Notes: generated by a model from the sequence alone, not told the origin. DNA of 64,000 bases from MED-G20 sp038108155 (GCA_038108155.1 JAYNHP010000003.1:25334-89333), one strand, 5' to 3'. Positions 8,726-18,538 are shown, numbered from the stretch's first letter. Translations and numbers: made by a program.

Positions 8726-9529
8726 ATGTCAATACCAAAGTCCATCAATTCATCTAGAAAAAAAATCATTTCATCTACTGGAAAAGCATTAAAAGATTTT
8801 TCAATGATTGAACATGGAGATAAAATAATGGTTTGTATTTCAGGTGGTAAAGACAGCTATACAATGCTTGAAATGTTCATACATTTTCAGAAATATGGTG
8901 ATATAGATTTTGATTTTATTGTTGTTAACATGGATCAAAAGCAACCTGGTTTCCCTACAGAAGTGTTGCCAAAATATTTATCCAACCTTAATGTCAATTT
9001 TAAAATTATTGAAAAAGATACTTACAGTATTGTTAAAGATAAAATTCCAGAGGGAAAAACAATGTGTAGTTTGTGCTCCAGATTAAGAAGAGGAACACTA
9101 TATGACGAAGCAAGAGAACTTAATTGTAATAAAATTGCTTTAGGTCATCATATGGACGATATTATTGAAACCTACTTCTTGAATTTGTTTTTTAGTGGTA
9201 AAATGGAGGCTATGCCTCCAAAGTATTTGATAGATAAAAGAGATTTAATTGTAATAAGACCACTGGCCTACTGTAAAGAGGAAGAAATACAAGAATTTTC
9301 TGAATTAGCAAAACATCCTATAATTCCTTGTAACTTATGTGGTTCGCAAACCAATCTTCAAAGGAAGAAAATAAAAGCACTAATCAAAGAATGGGAGCTT
9401 ACTTACCCAAATAGAAAAGCAATAATATTTAGGGCTTTACAAAACATCTCACCTTCTCATATGTTAGATAGAAATATCTTCAATTTTGAAAATCTTCAAG
9501 CGGTAGAAGATTCCAACCTATTTGTTTGA
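8726..9529 (+). CDS. ttcA: TtcA-like tRNA cytidine 2-thiolation ATPase
   Basis: 267 residues. The PP-loop SGGKDS at 39-44 binds ATP. Two CxxC pairs, C114/C117 (CSLC) and C202/C205 (CNLC), fit the iron-sulfur cluster ligands of the TtcA family. LGHHMDDIIETYFLNLFFSG is the conserved helix after the first cysteine pair. TtcA makes 2-thiocytidine at position 32 of certain tRNAs. It is transcribed divergently from rocD, and its 3' end overlaps the convergent porQ gene by 12 bp. A different TtcA/TtuA-family substrate is possible, but the spacing of motifs favours TtcA. Confidence 0.87.
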   Translation: MSIPKSINSSRKKIISSTGKALKDFSMIEHGDKIMVCISGGKDSYTMLEMFIHFQKYGDIDFDFIVVNMDQKQPGFPTEVLPKYLSNLNVNFKIIEKDTYSIVKDKIPEGKTMCSLCSRLRRGTLYDEARELNCNKIALGHHMDDIIETYFLNLFFSGKMEAMPPKYLIDKRDLIVIRPLAYCKEEEIQEFSELAKHPIIPCNLCGSQTNLQRKKIKALIKEWELTYPNRKAIIFRALQNISPSHMLDRNIFNFENLQAVEDSNLFV

Positions 9530-10537
9530 AAAAGATTTTAATTGTTTAATAACAGTAATATTATTAGAGGTTCCAGCAAAATGGTACTTTGAATTAGAGT
9601 AATTAATCATTAGGCTTTTCACTTTAAAACCAACACCCCAAGAAATTCCTGTTGTTCCTGGTCTAGATTCTGGTTGAAGAATATTTCTTGATAAAAAATC
9701 ATAGCCTAATCTCACATTGAAATTCTTTGAAAATAAAAATTCAGTTCCTATTACAATATGATTGAAAAAGTCAGAGAACAATTGATTAATTTGAATTGTA
9801 CTTTGTGTAATTGTTTGTGAATTTGATGAAAAACTCCATCTATTTAAATGATGATAGGATAAATGAAATCTTATTGGAGCATGTTTTAATTTGGTATTTA
9901 TTCCTAAAACAGAATTAAATGGTAATTTATTTTTGGTGTTAGATTCTTGATAGCTTTTAATAGAAGTTCCAATATTACTAAATAATAAATATCCGCCTAA
10001 CTGCTTTTGCTCATCAAAATAAGTTAGACTGACATCTGAGCCAATAGCAAATGATTTGTATTGTTCAAAAACAGAACCAAGAAATTTTAAATTAAAGCCA
10101 ATTTGAATAATATCATTTAACTTTTTAGAATGGCCTAATTGAAATATCCAATCGCTTGCTGTAAATGAATTTCCCAAAGAATTTCCTGATGGAGTATAAT
10201 ATTCAAAATCTCCGTAGTTATTATAAAACAAAGAGGCAGAAAAAATACCTTTTTCTTTTAATTTGAAATTGTAATTAACCATCCCAAAATCAGAATCTGC
10301 AAAATGATTGTTATAATTAATCACCAACTGATTATCGTGAGAAGAAAGAAGATTTGATGGAAGAAATATAGCTGTTGATGCATCCTTCGAGTCAAATACA
10401 CCTATTGGGTATCCTCCAAGAGAAGAATTTCTAGACGTACAATTGTTGTTAAGAATAGAATAGGATGTAAATGCTTGTTGAGAAAAGCAAAAACTTGCAA
10501 TTAAAATTAAAATGATTAAAAGTCTTAATCTAAACAT
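9518..10537 (-). CDS. porQ: Type IX secretion system protein PorQ
   Basis: 339 residues. A signal peptide (LRLLIILILIASFCFSQQ) is followed by an outer-membrane beta-barrel-like protein rich in alternating strands. It shows the PorQ pattern: SSLGGYPIGVFDSKDASTA, FLPSNLLSSHDNQLVINYNN, FSASLFYNNYGDFEYYTP and GGYLLFSNIGTSIKSY. PorQ works with PorU, PorV and PorZ in the attachment complex that processes and anchors T9SS cargo. This fits the T9SS cargo proteins encoded at 11.7 and 51.9 kb. It lies 33 bp downstream of ychF and is probably co-transcribed with it. Confidence 0.78.
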   Translation of the reverse strand: MFRLRLLIILILIASFCFSQQAFTSYSILNNNCTSRNSSLGGYPIGVFDSKDASTAIFLPSNLLSSHDNQLVINYNNHFADSDFGMVNYNFKLKEKGIFSASLFYNNYGDFEYYTPSGNSLGNSFTASDWIFQLGHSKKLNDIIQIGFNLKFLGSVFEQYKSFAIGSDVSLTYFDEQKQLGGYLLFSNIGTSIKSYQESNTKNKLPFNSVLGINTKLKHAPIRFHLSYHHLNRWSFSSNSQTITQSTIQINQLFSDFFNHIVIGTEFLFSKNFNVRLGYDFLSRNILQPESRPGTTGISWGVGFKVKSLMINYSNSKYHFAGTSNNITVIKQLKSFSNK

Positions 10538-10570
10538 AAAACAACAACGAATTAAATAGAATTTTATTAT

Positions 10571-11668
10571 TTAGACATTAAATCTAAAATGCATTACATC
10601 TCCGTCATTAACCACATATTCTTTTCCTTGAATCATTAACTTACCAGCTTCTTTGACAGAACTTTCAGAACCATACTCCACAAAATCACTAAACTTAATT
10701 ACTTCAGCTTTTATAAACCCCTTTTCAAAATCTGTATGAATTACACCTGCAGCTTGGGGCGCAGTCATGCCTTTTTTAATAGTCCATGCTCTTACTTCTT
10801 TTTCTCCCGCGGTAAAGTAAGTCTGTAGGTTTAATAAGGAATATGCATTTTTAATAAGCTTACTTACCCCTGCCTCTTCAAGTCCAAGGTCTTCTAAGAA
10901 CATTTTTCTCTCTTCAAAATCGTCTAGCTCAGCTATATCAGATTCAATTCCTGCTCCTAATACTAATATTTCTGCATTTTCGTTGGCAACTAATTCTTTT
11001 ACATTATCCACATGAACATTTCCATGAATTACAGATCTTTCGTCTACATTACAAACATAAATAACTGGTTTTGCTGTAATAAGTTGTAATTCATCTAAAA
11101 ACTTGAACAAACCTTCATCAATATCCAAAGATCTAATTGAATTCCCAGAAACAATATGTTCTCTTGCTTGGTTATATACTTTGTAAATTTTTTCTGATTC
11201 CTTATCTCCAGATTTAGCCTTTCTTTCTATTGCTCCAATTCTTTTTTCTATAGTTTCTAAATCTTTTAATTGTAATTCTAAATCTATAATCTCTTTATCG
11301 GAAACAGGATTTACATTTCCGTCAACATGAATAACATTATCGTCATCAAAACAACGTAAGACATGAATAATGGCATCTACTTCTCTAATATTAGCTAAAA
11401 ACTGATTTCCAAGACCTTCCCCTTTATGCGCACCTTTTACTAACCCTGCAATATCTACAATTTCAATAGTGGTGGGAATAACTTTTTCAGGATTGACTAG
11501 TTGTTCTAGATTATTTAATCTATCATCTGGAACTGTTATTGTCCCTACATTTGGTTCGATTGTACAAAAGGGAAAATTAGCAGATTGTGCTTTGGCATTT
11601 GAAAGACAATTAAAAAGAGTAGATTTCCCAACATTTGGCAATCCAACAATTCCACATTTTAGCGCCAT
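10571..11668 (-). CDS. ychF: Redox-regulated ATPase YchF (Obg family)
   Basis: 365 residues, full length. The G1/P-loop GLPNVGKST is at residues 9-17, NFPFCTIEPN at the switch region, the DIAGLVKGAHKGEGLGN segment holds G3, and the C-terminal TGS-like domain ends VVNDGDVMHFRFNV. YchF is an ATP-preferring P-loop protein of the ribosome/translation stress response. It is encoded after the CHU_C protein (27-bp gap) and before porQ, all on the minus strand. Confidence 0.96.
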   Translation of the reverse strand: MALKCGIVGLPNVGKSTLFNCLSNAKAQSANFPFCTIEPNVGTITVPDDRLNNLEQLVNPEKVIPTTIEIVDIAGLVKGAHKGEGLGNQFLANIREVDAIIHVLRCFDDDNVIHVDGNVNPVSDKEIIDLELQLKDLETIEKRIGAIERKAKSGDKESEKIYKVYNQAREHIVSGNSIRSLDIDEGLFKFLDELQLITAKPVIYVCNVDERSVIHGNVHVDNVKELVANENAEILVLGAGIESDIAELDDFEERKMFLEDLGLEEAGVSKLIKNAYSLLNLQTYFTAGEKEVRAWTIKKGMTAPQAAGVIHTDFEKGFIKAEVIKFSDFVEYGSESSVKEAGKLMIQGKEYVVNDGDVMHFRFNV

Positions 11669-11695
11669 TAGTTTATAATTTTAAAAGTAAATTTA

Positions 11696-14197
11696 TTAGT
11701 TAGTTATGATTTGTAAAACGCCTTGATTTTTTTCTTTTCCCTCGTCAAAACTTAAGAAAAAATAATAAGTTCCTGATTTTAACGGATTTCCCTTAGAGTT
11801 GGTACCGGTCCATTGGTTTTGGTAAGCAGAATCTTCAAAAACAACTTTCCCCCACCTATTTAGGATTATCAAATTCACATCGTCATAAATCGATGCAAAA
11901 TGGGTGTAAAAATAATCGTTTACGTTGTCTCCATTCGGTGTAATAACATTTGGAATATCACACTTTTCAATTACTAAGTCTTCAGACGTAGTTTCTTCAC
12001 CACACTCATTGAGAACTGTTAATTGAATTTCGTGATTTCCAATAGTATAGTTGTTACTATTTAAAAGTAGAGAATCCCCAAGAGAAATTATATTTCCATC
12101 CATATCTGTCCACTCGTAAGAAAAATCAGTATTGGTATTGTAGATCACAGAAACAATACTTTGTCCAACACAAAAAGTATCCAAAGAAAAAGGAAAAGGC
12201 TCTGGTTCTTCATTGAATTCGACAATATGAATTAATGTATCGTTGCAATACGCATCAAATAATCCCATAAAGTATGCACCAGGTTCAGATGCTGTTATTG
12301 TTGGATTGGCGACAGTATTACTTGGATCAAAAGATAATGTTCCAAAATCACTATAATAAAGCCACTCTCCTCCAGATGGAGGTAAATAATTTGATGTATA
12401 ATCAAAATAGTCGTCACAAGTTGTAGTATCTCCTATTATTGATCCTCCTTGAATTGTTTGAACTGTAATAACAGTATCGTAATAACATCCAAACTCGTCC
12501 TCCACAACAAAAGTATAATTTGTAGGTCCAAGACTATTTGGCTGAACTATAATATTGGTATCCTGATTGGAAATAATTGTAGTATCAGGCAACCAGTTGC
12601 TAGATGTAATTGAAGGAGCATAAGTTTCGCTATTTGGATGGAGGGTACTATTAAAATAAATTCCCCATTCACAAATATAACCATCATCAATTCCCAAATT
12701 ATCTCTTACTGTTAATGTCCAAGTACCATTAATTGGACAACCAGTAAGTGCAGGAACAAAATTTTGCTCAGGTTGGTATAAGCCTGGTGTTACCATTTGA
12801 CCTGCACTAGGACCAGTAGCCGTGGTTTGGGTAAAACCATTTACCCATGCAGGCATGGCATTACCTGAATTGGAAAAACAGTATTCTTCACAATAACCTA
12901 TATTTCCAGTATTATTATCATATGCGCCTCCTAAAAATGTACTACCTCCTCCAAAACCTCCAGGGAATAAACCCGAGCCAGAGTAACTATTAAAAATATT
13001 TACACTTAATCCGCTTGGACAAGTAAGCATCATTTCTAAATCTCCTAAATAAGAATGTTCCATTTTAACACACATTTTTTCAATATCAGAAGCATTTTGA
13101 ATAGTAATTCCTGGTGTGAAGCCAGAAATATTAATATCTGTTGTATAATTAATTCCTGAACCATCAGGGAGATAAGTTTGGGTACCAAAAACACCTCCTA
13201 TGGGAAAGTTAGTAGAAACAGGATCTACACCTACTGTATCCGAACCAGTAACCCCACCAAATAATTCAGTAACTCTTCCCAAACAAATAGGTGATTGAGC
13301 TGGTCCGCAAGTTGAAAAATTGGGCCTTGTAGATACTCTAATTTTACAAAAACTATATCGGAACTGACCAAAAGAATCTTCAATTTTCAAAGTAACAAAG
13401 TATCCGTTTCTTGCAGGTGGAGTAAATAAAAAAGAATTTGTTGTATAGGAAGATCCATCACTTAATTCCCAAGACACTGTATAGCTATTAGACTGCATGT
13501 ATCCTCCTCCGCTTTGTGCTGCTGAATCACCACCTGGTTCGTATGGAAAATATGGCTCAGCTACAAACTCAACAATATCACCAAAACAAATATCTACATA
13601 TCCAGTATCTATCGGAAATAAGTCATTTAAAGTATCTCCTGATCCGTTGGCATTTCCTGTAATAAAAGCACTAATATGGTTAGAAAATGGTTGAATAAGG
13701 TTGGCACAAGACAAGTTTGCTCCCCAACCGGCACCCTGAAATGAGGCATCACTTACAAATTTAAATGTCAAGCATCCTGATGTATTTGCCCAAGAAGCAG
13801 GAATATTTACTCCGTTAGGAAAAGTTGAATCATTTATAGCAGCAAGTAAAGGATCATTAACCGTAGTACCATCATATACGTATAAAGTGTCCGTTGGATG
13901 TATATTTAAAACATATCCGTTTGCAGGATCATTTAAAATTGCTAAAACCATTTTAGAACCGGTAGAATCTGGGCATAAAGTAATTGTTTCATATTCGTTA
14001 GGCCCATAAGGTAAAGCATCTCCACCAGCATCTCTAAAATTAATAAAAGAACCATTATTAAAATCTGTGTCACAGTTGCAAGGACCATTGGATGTGTTGG
14101 AAGTCCAATCATCATCTGAGATCAAAACCTCTGGCTGAGCATATACTTCAAAAATGAAGAATATATTAAATAGGAATATATATAAAAACTTACTCAA
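11696..14197 (-). CDS. Secreted CUB/P-domain protein with T9SS type B (CHU_C) sorting domain
   Basis: 833 residues with an N-terminal signal peptide ending near VYAQP. The first ~170 residues look like a CUB domain (DTLYVYDGTTVNDPL, CLTFKFVSD). A PKD-like stretch follows at about 195-300. Residues ~320-510 resemble a proprotein-convertase P domain (MCVKMEHSYLGDLEMMLTCPSG, then GTWTLTVRDNLGIDDGYICEW). The last ~90 residues are a gliding-motility-associated C-terminal domain: VITPNGDNVNDYFYTHF, LIILNRWGKVVFED and LKSGTYYFFL. It is probably exported by the T9SS and displayed or released at the surface. It begins inside the end of the 14190-14552 gene (8-bp overlap). No catalytic motif is seen. 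Confidence 0.88.
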   Translation of the reverse strand: MSKFLYIFLFNIFFIFEVYAQPEVLISDDDWTSNTSNGPCNCDTDFNNGSFINFRDAGGDALPYGPNEYETITLCPDSTGSKMVLAILNDPANGYVLNIHPTDTLYVYDGTTVNDPLLAAINDSTFPNGVNIPASWANTSGCLTFKFVSDASFQGAGWGANLSCANLIQPFSNHISAFITGNANGSGDTLNDLFPIDTGYVDICFGDIVEFVAEPYFPYEPGGDSAAQSGGGYMQSNSYTVSWELSDGSSYTTNSFLFTPPARNGYFVTLKIEDSFGQFRYSFCKIRVSTRPNFSTCGPAQSPICLGRVTELFGGVTGSDTVGVDPVSTNFPIGGVFGTQTYLPDGSGINYTTDINISGFTPGITIQNASDIEKMCVKMEHSYLGDLEMMLTCPSGLSVNIFNSYSGSGLFPGGFGGGSTFLGGAYDNNTGNIGYCEEYCFSNSGNAMPAWVNGFTQTTATGPSAGQMVTPGLYQPEQNFVPALTGCPINGTWTLTVRDNLGIDDGYICEWGIYFNSTLHPNSETYAPSITSSNWLPDTTIISNQDTNIIVQPNSLGPTNYTFVVEDEFGCYYDTVITVQTIQGGSIIGDTTTCDDYFDYTSNYLPPSGGEWLYYSDFGTLSFDPSNTVANPTITASEPGAYFMGLFDAYCNDTLIHIVEFNEEPEPFPFSLDTFCVGQSIVSVIYNTNTDFSYEWTDMDGNIISLGDSLLLNSNNYTIGNHEIQLTVLNECGEETTSEDLVIEKCDIPNVITPNGDNVNDYFYTHFASIYDDVNLIILNRWGKVVFEDSAYQNQWTGTNSKGNPLKSGTYYFFLSFDEGKEKNQGVLQIITN

Positions 14198-14552
14198 CTG
14201 AATTCATTTCCTTTTTGATGTGTTCGATTGACTTTAAAACCAATAATGTATTCCAATTGGTAACTAAATAGTATTGATAATCATTCATTAAAAATTCAAT
14301 ATCTATCTGTTGGATGTCTAATTTGGATGTATCGCTTATTAAAATCTCACCCGCTAATCTGTTGGAAAAAGATTTTTCTTTAGGTATATTCAAAAAGTAA
14401 TAACCATTTTTATTTAAATAGTTGAGATTTTTTTTCTTACTTAAAAAATCTTCCAATTCTTGATTTTTAAGGACATTTGGCGAAGTTTCTTTTTGCGAAA
14501 AAAAAGAATTATTAAATATAAAAACCATAAATATTAAGAAGAATCTTTCCAT
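14190..14552 (-). CDS. Small exported protein upstream of the CHU_C protein
   Basis: 120 residues, starting with a signal peptide (FFLIFMVFIFNNSFFSQK). The mature part is short, Asn/Leu/Lys-rich and has no motif I recognise. Its stop overlaps the start of the large secreted protein by 8 bp, so the two are translationally coupled and probably act together in the envelope. A variant -7 box, TATTTTCG, lies at 14559-14566 on the minus strand, 6 nt before the ATG. Function unknown. Confidence 0.6.
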   Translation of the reverse strand: MERFFLIFMVFIFNNSFFSQKETSPNVLKNQELEDFLSKKKNLNYLNKNGYYFLNIPKEKSFSNRLAGEILISDTSKLDIQQIDIEFLMNDYQYYLVTNWNTLLVLKSIEHIKKEMNSVE

Positions 14553-14709
14553 AAAATTCGAAAATACAATTTTATGGGAATCTAGAACAACATTAACAGA
14601 AGATATTATAAAATAAGGCTAATAATCAAACATTTAAGAGAAATAAAATTAATTATTAAAATAGTTACTGAAAGTTGTTAACAGTGACCTCATTGAATAA
14701 CTATATGCT

Positions 14710-14717
14710 TATTTTTG
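14710..14717 (+). promoter_or_regulatory. TAnnTTTG -7 element for the transketolase operon
   Basis: The sequence is TATTTTTG, 17 nt before the tktN ATG. It lies in the 182-bp region between the divergent small exported protein and tktN. The rest of that region is AT-rich, and I see nothing else in it except a GTTAAC palindrome near 14677. Confidence 0.5.
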
Positions 14718-14734
14718 AATATTAATGTTTTAAA

Positions 14735-15583
14735 ATGAAAGAATATAATTTAGAATCTTTAGAAAAATTTACCAACCAAGTAAGAAGAGATATTGTAAGA
14801 ATGGTTCATGCTCAAAATTCCGGTCATCCAGGTGGTTCTCTTGGATGTGTAGAATATTTTACTGCAATCTACAAGGTTATTATGAACCATAGTAGTAAAT
14901 TCTCTATGGATGGTAAAAATGAAGATTTGTTTTTTCTTTCAAATGGACACATATCTCCAGTATTTTATTCTGTTTTGGCTAGAACTGGTTATTTCCCTGT
15001 AAAGGAACTCAATACTTTTAGAAAAATTGATTCTAGACTTCAAGGACATCCAACAACCCATGAAGGTTTGCCAGGTGTTAGGATAGCAAGTGGTTCTTTA
15101 GGACAAGGTCTAAGTGTAGCAATTGGAGCAGCAACCACCAAGAAATTGAATAAAGACAATAGTTTAGTTTATACCCTTCACGGAGATGGTGAACTTCAAG
15201 AAGGACAAATTTGGGAAGCTGCCATGTATGCATCAGCAAAAAAAATTGATAATCTGATATCTACAATTGATTTTAATGGTAGACAAATAGATGGAGATGT
15301 AGATGATGTTCTTTCTCTAGGTAATTTGGAAGAAAAATGGAAGGCATTTGGATGGAAAACTTTAAGCTGTAATGGTAATAATCTTCAAGAATTGATAGCA
15401 ACTTTAGAAACAGCAAAAGGTTTAACTGGAAAAAACCAACCTGTAATGATTATAATGAAAACAGAAATGGGTTATGGTATTGATTATATGATGGGATCTC
15501 ATAAATGGCATGGTGTCGCTCCTAACGACGAACAATTAGAAATAGCTTTAAATCAACAAGTTGAGTCTTTAGGAGACTATTAA
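14735..15583 (+). CDS. Transketolase, N-terminal subunit
   Basis: 282 residues, covering only the thiamine-diphosphate-binding half. Key segments are RRDIVRMVHAQNSGHPGGSLG (residues ~13-33), HLxxGHxSPV-like LSNGHISPVFYSVL, QGLSVAIGAATTKK and the ThDP motif GDGELQEGQIWEAAM near 151-165. In the non-oxidative pentose phosphate pathway it moves two-carbon units between sugar phosphates. The pyrimidine half is a separate gene at 16987. Unusually, a VWA protein gene lies between the two halves. Confidence 0.93.
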   Translation: MKEYNLESLEKFTNQVRRDIVRMVHAQNSGHPGGSLGCVEYFTAIYKVIMNHSSKFSMDGKNEDLFFLSNGHISPVFYSVLARTGYFPVKELNTFRKIDSRLQGHPTTHEGLPGVRIASGSLGQGLSVAIGAATTKKLNKDNSLVYTLHGDGELQEGQIWEAAMYASAKKIDNLISTIDFNGRQIDGDVDDVLSLGNLEEKWKAFGWKTLSCNGNNLQELIATLETAKGLTGKNQPVMIIMKTEMGYGIDYMMGSHKWHGVAPNDEQLEIALNQQVESLGDY

Positions 15584-15608
15584 TACTTTATTAGTTCAAT
15601 AACAATTT

Positions 15609-16985
15609 ATGCAACTTTATTTTAAGATATTTTTTTTAATCCTTTTAAGTTTTTTTAGTACAGTTAATGTAGTAGGTCAAAATGACGATGGTAAAATTAG
15701 AATTCTATTTATTTTCGATGGATCTAATAGCATGAATGCTCAATGGGGAAATAGTAGTAAAATAACTATTGCCAAGCAATTAATGATACAGACCATCGAC
15801 AGTCTGAAAATGCTTGAAAATGTGGAGATAGCATTAAGAATGTATGGACATCAAACTAGAATTATACCTGGAAAACAAGATTGTTCAGATACTAAATTAG
15901 AAGTGCCATTTGGTGAGGCTAAAGAAAATCATATCAATATAATTAATAAAATTAGGTCTTTAGAACCTAAAGGCACTACCCCAATTGCACGATCTTTGGA
16001 ATATTCAGCAGATGATTTTCCATATTGCGAAAATTGTAGAAATATTATTATTTTACTAACAGATGGTATAGAGGCCTGCGATGAGGATCCCTGTGCTGTT
16101 GCAATAGCCCTTAAAGAGAAAAATATTAAACTTAAACCTTTTGTTATTGGACTTGGGCTAGACACTTCTTACTTAAGTCAGTTTCAATGTATAGGAGAAT
16201 TTTTAAGTGCAGAAGACAAAGATTCATTTAAAAGTGTTTTAAAATTTGTTATAAGTCAAGCTTTAAACAATACTACTGTTCAAGTAAATTTAAATAACAT
16301 AAGAAATCTTCCGGAAGAAACTAATGTTACTATGAGTTTTTATAATGATAAAAACGGTAAATTATTACATACCTACATGCATACATTAAATAGATTACAA
16401 AATCCAGATACTATTGCTTTAGACCCATTATATACATATAAACTTGTTGTACATACGGTACCAGAGGTTGTTGTAGAGGGAATTAAAGTAACACCTGGAA
16501 AACACAATATTATATATGCAAATACACCTATGGGAAGTCTTAATTTGAAGATTCAAGGTTCTATTAACCAATATACTGGACTTAATTGCTTAATCAAAAC
16601 TAACAACTCAATAATTAACGTTCATAAAATGAATACAACAAAAGATTATTTAGTCGGTGAATATGATTTAGAAATATTAACATTGCCAAGAATAAAATTT
16701 GACAAAGTTAAAATTAATCAAAGTCAAATAACAGATATAACTATCCCTCATTATGGAACCATTGAATTAAACAAATCTATTGGGCCTGCTGCTCTTTTTT
16801 TAAAAAAAGATGGTGAAAATATTTGGTTGTACGATTTTGATAAAGAGATGACTATTGAAAGCTTGAATATACAACCCGGAAAATATTTTATTAGCTTTCG
16901 AAATATAAGGTCTAAAAGTACTGCCCACACAATAATTAAAGAATTTACAATGGCTTCAGGACAAAACATTAATATAAATTTATAA
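15609..16985 (+). CDS. Exported von Willebrand factor A domain protein
   Basis: 458 residues. A signal peptide (residues 1-24, ending NVVGQ) precedes a VWA domain with a MIDAS metal site of the form DxSxS (D37, S39, S41 in FDGSNSM) and a later ILLTDGIEACDEDPC segment. After residue ~220 come beta-rich repeats with Ig-like or carboxypeptidase-regulatory character (YKLVVHTVPEVVVEGIKV, GKYFISFRNI). It is probably periplasmic or on the surface, and binds a protein through Mg2+. It lies 25 bp after tktN and 1 bp before tktC, so it is within the transketolase operon. Nothing ties it biochemically to transketolase. Confidence 0.85.
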   Translation: MQLYFKIFFLILLSFFSTVNVVGQNDDGKIRILFIFDGSNSMNAQWGNSSKITIAKQLMIQTIDSLKMLENVEIALRMYGHQTRIIPGKQDCSDTKLEVPFGEAKENHINIINKIRSLEPKGTTPIARSLEYSADDFPYCENCRNIIILLTDGIEACDEDPCAVAIALKEKNIKLKPFVIGLGLDTSYLSQFQCIGEFLSAEDKDSFKSVLKFVISQALNNTTVQVNLNNIRNLPEETNVTMSFYNDKNGKLLHTYMHTLNRLQNPDTIALDPLYTYKLVVHTVPEVVVEGIKVTPGKHNIIYANTPMGSLNLKIQGSINQYTGLNCLIKTNNSIINVHKMNTTKDYLVGEYDLEILTLPRIKFDKVKINQSQITDITIPHYGTIELNKSIGPAALFLKKDGENIWLYDFDKEMTIESLNIQPGKYFISFRNIRSKSTAHTIIKEFTMASGQNININL

Positions 16986-16986
16986 G

Positions 16987-17937
16987 ATGAAATTTGAAAT
17001 TTTAGGAAATAAAGACACAAGATCAGGGTTTGGAGATGGTCTAACTCAACTTGGTAAAACCAATCCAAATGTAGTTGCTCTTTGTGCAGATCTTACTGGA
17101 TCATTAAAAATGAATGACTTTAAAGATCAATTTCCAGAAAGGTTTTTTCAAGTAGGAATTGCAGAAGCTAATATGATGGGAATTGCTGCGGGAATGACCA
17201 TAGGAGGTAAAATTCCATTTACCGGAACATTTGCAAATTTTTCTACTAGTAGGGTCTATGACCAAGTTCGTCAATCAATAGCTTATTCTGGTAAAAATGT
17301 AAAACTATGTGCATCACATGCTGGATTAACCTTAGGAGAAGATGGAGCGACCCACCAAGTACTTGAAGATATTGGAATGATGAAAATGTTACCTGGAATG
17401 ACAGTTATAAACCCTTGTGACTATAACCAAACCAAAGCTGCAACCATTGCTATTGCAGATTATAATGGTCCTGTATATTTAAGATTTGGACGGCCAAAAG
17501 TTCCTATTTTTATTCCAGAAGACACTCCATTTGAAATTGGTAAAGCATTAATTCTTCAAGAAGGGACAGATGTTTCTATTTTTGCAACTGGTCACTTAGT
17601 ATGGGAAGCTGTAGAAGCTGCACAAGTATTAGCAAAAGAGGGATTATCTGTTGAATTAATCAATATTCACACCATTAAACCTTTGGACAATGAAAGCATC
17701 TTAAGGTCAGTAGCTAAAACAAAATGTGTTGTAACTGCAGAAGAACATCAAATAGCTGGAGGAATGGGCGAATCAATAGCACAATTACTTGCTATTAATC
17801 ATCCAGTTCCTATAGAATTTGTAGCAGTTAATGATAAATTTGGTGAAAGTGGAAAACCAGCTGATTTGATGAAAAAATATGGTTTACATTCTTCAGATAT
17901 AATTAAAGCAACCCATCGTGTTTTAAAGCGAAAATAA
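16987..17937 (+). CDS. Transketolase, C-terminal subunit
   Basis: 316 residues, the pyrimidine-binding and C-terminal domains of transketolase. Visible family segments are RSGFGDGLTQLGKTNPNVVALCADL, the activator-glutamate region FQVGIAEANMMGIAAGMT, LGEDGATHQVLEDIGMM, and the C-terminal VTAEEHQIAGGMGESIAQ. It pairs with the 282-residue subunit encoded at 14735 to make one active site at the dimer interface. The sigma factor gene begins 10 bp after it. Confidence 0.93.
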   Translation: MKFEILGNKDTRSGFGDGLTQLGKTNPNVVALCADLTGSLKMNDFKDQFPERFFQVGIAEANMMGIAAGMTIGGKIPFTGTFANFSTSRVYDQVRQSIAYSGKNVKLCASHAGLTLGEDGATHQVLEDIGMMKMLPGMTVINPCDYNQTKAATIAIADYNGPVYLRFGRPKVPIFIPEDTPFEIGKALILQEGTDVSIFATGHLVWEAVEAAQVLAKEGLSVELINIHTIKPLDNESILRSVAKTKCVVTAEEHQIAGGMGESIAQLLAINHPVPIEFVAVNDKFGESGKPADLMKKYGLHSSDIIKATHRVLKRK

Positions 17938-17947
17938 TCGCCTTTGA

Positions 17948-18496
17948 ATGCATGATAAAGAACTAGAAGAAAAAATATTATCTCTATTTAATGATGAGAA
18001 AACCAAAAAAGAAGGATTTACACTTTTGGTAAATCATTTTAAGAAATCTATATATTTTCAAATTCGAAGAATAGTTATTACACACGAAAATACAGATGAT
18101 GTAGTTCAGGAAGTTTTCATTAAATGTTGGAATAAACTAAACACTTTTAATGGTAAATCTAAATTATCAACATGGATTTACAGAGTAACATATAACGAAG
18201 CTATTCAATGGATTAGAAAAAATAGAAAAGAATACCATTTAAATATTTCTGAGATTCAAACAGATAATCAACCTACTATCAATATTTTTCATAAAGATGC
18301 CGATGAAATAAGCATTTTGTTAGAGAAAGCTATTTTACAATTACCAGAAAAACAAAAAATGGTATTTCAATTAAAATATTTTGAAGATTTGTCCTATAAA
18401 GAAATTCAAATAATAATTGGAGGAAGTATTGGTGGCTTAAAAGCTAACTACCATCATGCAGTTACCAAAATCGAAAAATTATTGTCAAGTGATTAA
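17948..18496 (+). CDS. ECF-type RNA polymerase sigma factor
   Basis: 182 residues. Region 2 is seen as HENTDDVVQEVFIKCWNKL with GKSKLSTWIYRVTYNEAIQWIR, and region 4 as LPEKQKMVFQLKYFEDLSYKEIQIII with a helix-turn-helix. There is no region 1 or 3, so it is an extracytoplasmic-function sigma factor. It starts 10 bp after tktC. Three small genes follow in the same direction, one with a transmembrane helix and one exported; these are candidates for its anti-sigma and sensor partners. The target promoters are unknown. Confidence 0.9.
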   Translation: MHDKELEEKILSLFNDEKTKKEGFTLLVNHFKKSIYFQIRRIVITHENTDDVVQEVFIKCWNKLNTFNGKSKLSTWIYRVTYNEAIQWIRKNRKEYHLNISEIQTDNQPTINIFHKDADEISILLEKAILQLPEKQKMVFQLKYFEDLSYKEIQIIIGGSIGGLKANYHHAVTKIEKLLSSD

Positions 18497-18538
18497 ACCT
18501 TTTAAGAAAATAATTATCAAATCTTTGTATTGATTGAA

